The notes beneath the pieces were generated by a model. That model was not told the origin of the DNA and searched no databases. It saw only the letters and a list, made by a program, of their open reading frames with translations. The translations under genes were made by a program, and so were the position numbers. 64,000 nucleotides of DNA, from contig NZ_CP071007.1 of assembly GCF_018417635.1 (NCBI RefSeq), forward strand, positions 4,960,501 through 5,024,500, given 5' to 3'. Shown here piece by piece: positions 59,429-64,000 of this stretch. Source of the stretch: Pseudomonas sp. SORT22 (GTDB lineage: Bacteria; Pseudomonadota; Gammaproteobacteria; Pseudomonadales; Pseudomonadaceae). Position 1 is the first letter of the stretch. Each line of letters starts with the position of its first letter.

Positions 59429-61447
59429 TTAAACCCGTTCAAACGATTCGACACGTGCGCCAACCGGGGTACCGGTAGCCAGGCCCAGGGACTTCATGCG
59501 CTCACCTTCGATGCGCGCCACTTCCTCGGCTGGAACCATGTAACCCTGGTCGTCACGAGCAGCGTGGGCGACGAAGACCGCGATGGTACCGATCAGGCTT
59601 GCGCCGACCAGCCACCAGATGTGCCAGATGAAGGCGAAACCGAACACGGTCAGCAAGGCACCCATGAACACACCGGTAGAGGTGTTGTTCGGCATGTGGA
59701 TCGCTTCGTACTTGGCTGGAACCTTGTAGGCAACACCGGCTTCCTTGGCTTCGTGCCAGGCATCCAGGCCGACTTTCTCAGGCATGGTGGCGAAGTTGTA
59801 GAACGGTGGTGGCGACGAAGTCGACCATTCCAGGGTACGGCCGCCCCATGGGTCGCCGGTCACGTCCATGTTGTCCTTGCGGTCGCGGATCGACACGTAC
59901 AGCTGGATCAGCTGGCAAGCGATACCGAACAGGATCAGCACGGCGCCGACAACGGCTACGTACAGGTAGGGTTCCCACAGTGGGTTGTCGGAGTGGTTCA
60001 GACGACGGGTCATACCCATGAAGCCCAGTGCGTACAGCGGCATGAAGGCCACGTAGAAACCGGAGATCCAGAACCAGAAGGCAGCTTTGCCCCACTTCTC
60101 GTTCAGGGTGAAACCGAAGGCTTTCGGGAACCAGAAGGCGAAGCCGGCGATGTAGCCGAATACCGCACCACCGATGATCACGTTGTGGAAGTGAGCGATT
60201 ACGAACAGGCTGTTGTGCAGAACGAAGTCAGCACCTGGAACAGCCAGCAGTACGCCGGTCATACCACCGATCGAGAAGGTCACCATGAAGCCCAGGGTCC
60301 ACATGATCGGCGCGGTGAAGCGCAGACGGCCCTGGTAGATCGTGAACAGCCAGTTGAACAGCTTCACCCCGGTTGGGATCGAGATCAGCATGGTCGCCAG
60401 ACCGAAGAAGGTGTTGACGCTGGCGCCCGAACCCATGGTGAAGAAGTGGTGGAGCCATACCGCAAAGCCCAGTACCGCGATCGCGCCCGAAGCGTAGATC
60501 ATCGACTTGTGGCCGAACAGGCGTTTGCCGGCGAAGGTCGAGGTGACTTCCGAGAACACGCCGAAGGCCGGCAGGATCAGGATGTAAACCTCAGGGTGAC
60601 CCCAGGCCCAGAACAGGTTGACGTACATCATCGGGTTCCCACCAAGCTCGTTGGTGAAAATGTGGAAGTCCAGATAACGGTCAACGGTCAGCAGAGCCAG
60701 TGCAGCGGTCAGGATCGGGAACGAAGCGACGATCAGCACGTTGGCCCAGGTGCAGGTCCAGGTGAAGATCGGCATGTCCATCAGCTTCATGCCAGGCGCG
60801 CGCATTTTCAGCACGGTGGCGAGGAAGTTGACACCCGTTAGCGTCGTACCCAGGCCCGATAGCTGTAGCGCCCAGATGTAGTAGTCGACACCCACGCCAG
60901 GACTGTACTGGATACCCGCCAACGGTGGATATGCGACCCAGCCGGTCTTGGCGAACTCACCAACACCCAGCGAGACGTTGACCAGCACGACGCCGGACAC
61001 CAGCAGCCAGAAGCTCAGGGAGTTGAGGAACGGGAAGGCAACGTCACGCGCACCGATCTGCAGAGGCAGGGCCAGGTTCATCAGGCCGGTGAAGAATGGC
61101 ATTGCCATGAAGATGATCATGATCACACCGTGAGCGGTGAAGATCTGGTCATAGTGTTCGGGCGGCAGGTAGCCCTCGGATCCGCCGGTGGCCATGGCCA
61201 GCTGCGTGCGCATCATGATGGCGTCGGCAAAGCCGCGCAGCAGCATGATCATCGCGACGATGATGTACATCACCCCGATCTTCTTGTGGTCGACCGAAGT
61301 CAGCCACTCGGACCACAGGTAGGTCCACTTCTTGAAATAGGTGATAGCACCAACGAGCGCGAGACCGCCGAGCGCGATCATGGCAAGCGTCACCATGACT
61401 ATCGGCTCGTGATACGGAATCGCATCCAGACTTAGTTTACCGAACAT
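59429..61447 (-). CDS. cyoB: Cytochrome bo3 ubiquinol oxidase subunit I
   Basis: A 672-residue heme-copper oxidase subunit with about 15 helices. Heme b, heme o3 and CuB ligands are in FTAHGVIMI (about 105-113), [14 protein letters not shown] (about 281-294, CuB His and cross-linked Tyr), LHHFFTMGS and the late HFHNVIIGG region. It is the proton-pumping catalytic core that oxidises ubiquinol and reduces oxygen. Confidence 0.97.
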   Translation of the reverse strand: MFGKLSLDAIPYHEPIVMVTLAMIALGGLALVGAITYFKKWTYLWSEWLTSVDHKKIGVMYIIVAMIMLLRGFADAIMMRTQLAMATGGSEGYLPPEHYDQIFTAHGVIMIIFMAMPFFTGLMNLALPLQIGARDVAFPFLNSLSFWLLVSGVVLVNVSLGVGEFAKTGWVAYPPLAGIQYSPGVGVDYYIWALQLSGLGTTLTGVNFLATVLKMRAPGMKLMDMPIFTWTCTWANVLIVASFPILTAALALLTVDRYLDFHIFTNELGGNPMMYVNLFWAWGHPEVYILILPAFGVFSEVTSTFAGKRLFGHKSMIYASGAIAVLGFAVWLHHFFTMGSGASVNTFFGLATMLISIPTGVKLFNWLFTIYQGRLRFTAPIMWTLGFMVTFSIGGMTGVLLAVPGADFVLHNSLFVIAHFHNVIIGGAVFGYIAGFAFWFPKAFGFTLNEKWGKAAFWFWISGFYVAFMPLYALGFMGMTRRLNHSDNPLWEPYLYVAVVGAVLILFGIACQLIQLYVSIRDRKDNMDVTGDPWGGRTLEWSTSSPPPFYNFATMPEKVGLDAWHEAKEAGVAYKVPAKYEAIHMPNNTSTGVFMGALLTVFGFAFIWHIWWLVGASLIGTIAVFVAHAARDDQGYMVPAEEVARIEGERMKSLGLATGTPVGARVESFERV

Positions 61448-61450
61448 CTC

Positions 61451-62395
61451 TTACTCCTCTGCCCCAGCAGCTGAATGCATACTCACGTCCATCCCTTCGG
61501 TACCGGCCGCTTCTTTGCTCTGCTCTTGTTCGTGGACCGGCCGGCCGCGGTTCATGCCTTCGTACTTGTCGACGATGGACTGGAACTGCTCAGGCGAGGC
61601 CACGCTGTACAGCGCGACTGGATTGTTTTCGCTTGTTTTGGCCAATGCTGCGTATTCAGCGGCATCCAGCTTTTTAGGCGATTGCTTGACTTCGTTCACC
61701 CATGCTTCGAAATCGGCCTGGGAGGTGGCGGTTGCCTTGAACTTCATACCGGTGAAACCAGCACCGCTGTAGTTGGCGGAGATACCGTCGAACTCACCGT
61801 TCTCGTTGGCGATCAGGTGCAGTTTGGTGGTCATGCCCGCCATTGCGTAGATCTGCCCGCCCAGGCCCGGGATGAAGAAGGAGTTCATCACCGAATCCGA
61901 GGTCACGCGGAAGTTGACCGGGGTGTTGGCCGGGAAGACGATCTTGTTGACCGTGGCAATGCCTTGTTCCGGGTAGATGAACAGCCATTTCCAGTCCAGG
62001 GCGACCACGTCGATCTGCACCGGCTTCACGTCGGAAACCAGCGGACGATACGGGTCCAGCTCATGGGTGGTCTTGTAGGTCACGTAACCCAGGGCAATGA
62101 TGATCAGCACCGGGATGGTCCAGACCGCCACTTCGATCTTGGTCGAGTGCGACCAGTCCGGGGTGTAGGTGGCTGCCTTGTTGGAAGCGCGGTACTTCCA
62201 GGCAAACGCCAGGGTCATGAAAATGACAGGAATCACCACCAGCAACATCAAGCCGGTAGCGATCAGGATAAGGTTCTTTTGCTCAATGCCGACCTGGCCC
62301 TTCGGGTCGAGCAGGGTCCAGTTGCACCCACTGAGTAAAAGCATGCCTAAAAAGGGCAGAATGCCAAACAGTCTGGGGTAACGCTTTTTACTCAT
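61451..62395 (-). CDS. cyoA: Cytochrome bo3 ubiquinol oxidase subunit II
   Basis: A 314-residue lipoprotein subunit. Lipobox LLLSGC (about Cys25) and two helices (about 45-66 and 90-110) anchor a periplasmic cupredoxin-like domain lacking the CuA ligands, as expected for quinol oxidases. The start at 62395 has AGAGGT upstream. First gene of the operon; a leader of a few hundred bases is likely, since the candidate promoter lies near 62740. Confidence 0.96.
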   Translation of the reverse strand: MSKKRYPRLFGILPFLGMLLLSGCNWTLLDPKGQVGIEQKNLILIATGLMLLVVIPVIFMTLAFAWKYRASNKAATYTPDWSHSTKIEVAVWTIPVLIIIALGYVTYKTTHELDPYRPLVSDVKPVQIDVVALDWKWLFIYPEQGIATVNKIVFPANTPVNFRVTSDSVMNSFFIPGLGGQIYAMAGMTTKLHLIANENGEFDGISANYSGAGFTGMKFKATATSQADFEAWVNEVKQSPKKLDAAEYAALAKTSENNPVALYSVASPEQFQSIVDKYEGMNRGRPVHEQEQSKEAAGTEGMDVSMHSAAGAEE

Positions 62396-62729
62396 CTCAC
62401 GACCTCTAGAGCAGCTTGCTTCAATGCAATTTGTGTTTTGGTCGCCAACACTTCGTCCTGCCAAGCGTCAGCATTTATGGGATCGAATACGGTCATACCT
62501 TGAGGCCAGCTGCGGCGGCTCGGCATAAACCGGGTATTGCGGTGTTTATTATTTTGACTTCAGTAGGCAACAGGCCTGTGTTCAGACCAATTCCATTTGG
62601 TGCGGGAAATCACGGAGGGGGGTCAGCCCGGCATCGCCGCAGGCGATGCTCGTCAGAGTCAGCGAAAAGAGCCCTGGAGCTCCTTTAATCCTGCGACTCG
62701 CAAGCGGTGCCGAACGGAAATTGGGGGCG

Positions 62730-62758
62730 ATTGTAGATAGGTAACCTATCGTTGACTA
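62730..62758 (-). promoter_or_regulatory. Candidate cyoA promoter with palindromic operator in the spacer
   Basis: On the minus strand TAGTCA (62753-62758) and TACAAT (62730-62735) are 17 bases apart. The perfect 15-base palindrome GATAGGTAACCTATC fills the spacer (62736-62750), so a bound protein would contact RNA polymerase directly. Confidence 0.45.
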
Positions 62759-62881
62759 TGACTTATTGAGCAACAGTCCTTTACCAATTGTGTAACAATC
62801 GCGCCCGAAAAATCAGTTTCGCGACAGTTTGTCGCACCCCTTTCAATACCCCTGGAACGCCCGTTCTACAAGGGTTAGAAC

Positions 62882-62895
62882 TTGATCAGGATCAA
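62882..62895. promoter_or_regulatory. Anr/FNR binding site
   Basis: TTGATCAGGATCAA is a perfect match to the TTGAT-N4-ATCAA consensus. It lies upstream of cyoA, whose P. putida homologue is known to be repressed by Anr at low oxygen. Confidence 0.85.
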
Positions 62896-62960
62896 GTTTG
62901 GTGCGACAAACTTTGCAAACCTGATTGCACAACAGGCTTGCGTCAATACATGACTTTTGT

Positions 62961-63467
62961 CTAAGCCTGACGGCGGTTGCGGTAGATGCCCAGGGGTACC
63001 AGTACGGCGGTCAGTATAAAGGCTACCAGTGCCCATTGCGCCAGGGACAGACCCATGACCGGCGGGTACGGCGTGGAACAGAAGCCATCGACCTGGAACA
63101 CCAGCGGCAGCACCGAGGCCAGCGGCAGGCCGTCGACGATCGGTTGCAAGGTGTCGATGCCGCAGCTGACCGCCGGATTGGCGAGGATGTACACGTGGTT
63201 ACCGGCAGCGGCGATGCCACCAATGGCGCTGAGCACCACCAGGCCTTCGAGCAGGGTCAGGCTGCGCTTGCCGGGCATGGCTGCGCCAATGAAGGCAAAC
63301 ACGGCGATCAGCAGCAACGCATAGCGCTGCAGGATGCACAGCGGGCATGGCGCCTCGCCGAGCACGATCTGCATGTACAGCGCACCGCCGATCAGCGCCA
63401 GGCAGATCACCCCCAGCAGTACCAGAAAGCGCCGTTCCCGATTCAGGCGCGATGTTTGCTCGTTCAT
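62961..63467 (-). CDS. dsbB: Disulfide bond formation protein DsbB
   Basis: A 168-residue inner-membrane quinone reductase that re-oxidises DsbA. Four helices; the first cysteine pair is Cys41-Pro-Leu-Cys44 (PCPLC) and the second pair lies in AVSCGID and DGFCSTP. The start at 63467 is used; the frame is open further upstream without a ribosome binding site. It feeds electrons to the quinone pool that the adjacent cyo oxidase drains. Confidence 0.94.
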   Translation of the reverse strand: MNEQTSRLNRERRFLVLLGVICLALIGGALYMQIVLGEAPCPLCILQRYALLLIAVFAFIGAAMPGKRSLTLLEGLVVLSAIGGIAAAGNHVYILANPAVSCGIDTLQPIVDGLPLASVLPLVFQVDGFCSTPYPPVMGLSLAQWALVAFILTAVLVPLGIYRNRRQA

Positions 63468-63637
63468 TGCTGTTCCTTCGTAGACTGGATGGCTCGACTG
63501 CCGATGCGCAATTCTACACGCTGAAGCAGACCATAGAGAGCGGCAAAAGTGCCGTCCCAGGCCCTGGTGAAGAATGGGCAACAGCAGAATACTGATTTGC
63601 CACTATCTTAGTCCTGTGGATTACCCTATCATTAACA

Positions 63638-63653
63638 CTGTACAAATAAACAG
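63638..63653. promoter_or_regulatory. LexA (SOS) box upstream of yebG
   Basis: CTGTACAAATAAACAG is a perfect CTGT-N8-ACAG LexA operator, 40 bases before the yebG start, which fits SOS control as known for E. coli yebG. Confidence 0.85.
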
Positions 63654-63693
63654 TATCGAATACATCGATTACCAAAGGCATGTGAGGTGATGA

Positions 63694-63957
63694 ATGGCCG
63701 TCGAAGTGGTATACCGCAGCAGCCGCGACCTGGAGCGCTTGTTCATGGATAAAGCCGAAGCAGACCGTCACGACAAGATGCTGGAGCTGGCCGAGCTGCT
63801 GGCCGAGGTCCTGAAAAAAGCCGTGCCGTCGCTGAGCGAACAGCAGGTCGAGGATGCCGGTATCTATATGGCGAAAAACCGTGACGTGTTCGCCAAGGCC
63901 TTCAAGAGCCAGCCCGACGCCCTGTCCGAGCTGCTCGCCGAGGGCGCCGCCGAGTAG
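63694..63957 (+). CDS. yebG: YebG-family DNA damage-inducible protein
   Basis: An 87-residue protein matching the YebG family (MAVEVVYRSS at the start, EADRHDKMLELAELLAEVL in the middle, AKNRDVFAKAF later). In E. coli YebG is SOS-induced; its biochemical role is still unclear. A LexA box lies in front. The ATG is preceded by GTGAGGTGATGA, providing an AGGTGA ribosome binding site. Confidence 0.88.
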   Translation: MAVEVVYRSSRDLERLFMDKAEADRHDKMLELAELLAEVLKKAVPSLSEQQVEDAGIYMAKNRDVFAKAFKSQPDALSELLAEGAAE

Positions 63958-63964
63958 GCGCCGT

Positions 63965-64000
63965 TCAGTTGTAGATCATCTGCTCGGCGAGCATCTGCGC
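63965..64000 (-). CDS. 3' end of a gene running off the window
   Basis: On the minus strand the last codons read AQMLAEQMIYN-stop, with the TGA at 63965-63967. Only eleven codons are in the window, so the gene cannot be identified and the call rests on the open frame and convergent position only. Confidence 0.35.
   Translation of the reverse strand, partial: AQMLAEQMIYN

Larger units (their letters stand above)
62396..62960. other. Non-coding region upstream of cyoA
   Basis: This 565-base gap lies between cyoA and the end of dsbB, both on the minus strand. It holds a candidate cyo promoter with a palindrome in its spacer, an Anr/FNR site, and a hairpin (GCATCGCC–GCA–GGCGATGC, 62631-62649) in the presumed leader. 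I see no convincing gene; a 90-codon plus-strand frame at 62416 has unusual composition and no ribosome binding site. Confidence 0.6.

Noticed and set aside
62416..62688. A 90-codon plus-strand open frame upstream of cyoA
   Set aside because: No ribosome binding site, no similarity recognised, and it covers the presumed cyo leader with its hairpin.

Overview
The window looks like chromosome from a Pseudomonas of the P. putida/P. fluorescens kind. It has high-GC coding sequence, Pseudomonas-type REP palindromes, an Anr-type site upstream of a cyo oxidase operon, and a gene order (speC–piuCA–der–bamB–hisS–ispG–rodZ–pilF–rlmN–ndk–isc–iscR–cysE–trmJ–suhB–secFD–yajC–tgt–queA) that I recall as collinear with P. 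putida and, around piu/speC, with P. aeruginosa PA4513–PA4519. No rRNA, CRISPR, prophage or transposase was seen.

Layout. 1–2.1 kb: ornithine decarboxylase speC with a long leader, then a convergent gene of unknown function with AT-richer codons. 2.2–8.8 kb: catecholate-iron locus (Sel1 protein, PiuC dioxygenase, TonB receptor PiuA, PepSY–flavodoxin–reductase fusion). 8.9–10.8 kb: omega-amidase-like hydrolase and methionine aminotransferase, probably methionine salvage. 10.9–20.2 kb: one long minus-strand housekeeping run ndk–rlmN–pilF–rodZ–ispG–hisS–yfgM–bamB–der. 20.2–25.8 kb: the full isc Fe-S operon, with an IscR-controlled promoter visible upstream of iscR. 25.9–28.5 kb: cysE, trmJ and suhB. 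28.6–34.7 kb: a glycine-zipper protein and the queA–tgt–yajC–secD–secF operon. 34.7–37.4 kb: tRNA-Leu(CAA), an orphan HigA, sodC, an acetyltransferase and a membrane protein.

37.4–42.9 kb is a selenium module: an ABC importer of the phosphonate type diverges from selD–mnmH (selU), which make selenophosphate and 2-selenouridine in tRNA. 42.9–51.1 kb is accessory: LprI-like protein, LysR regulator with a DMT exporter, two tandem related membrane proteins, a FecI–FecR–TonB receptor surface-signalling system, an acetyltransferase and a YkgJ protein. 51.3–52.5 kb is alaC.

52.6–57.4 kb is the most unusual part. It is a minus-strand operon with a stand-alone isocyanide synthase (PvcA/Dit1 family), a HAD phosphatase, and a second isocyanide synthase fused to a PvcB/TauD-like Fe(II)/2-oxoglutarate oxygenase, followed by an alpha/beta hydrolase with a DUF2235/Tle1-like nucleophile motif. 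It lies between alaC and cyoE and looks like an inserted pathway for an isonitrile metabolite. 57.6–62.4 kb is the cyoABCDE ubiquinol oxidase operon, with a perfect Anr/FNR site and a palindrome between promoter elements upstream. 63–64 kb holds dsbB, an SOS-controlled yebG and the last codons of a further gene.

Themes: iron (two TonB receptors, FecIR, isc), sulfur and selenium (cysE, isc, mnmH/selD), and aerobic respiration.
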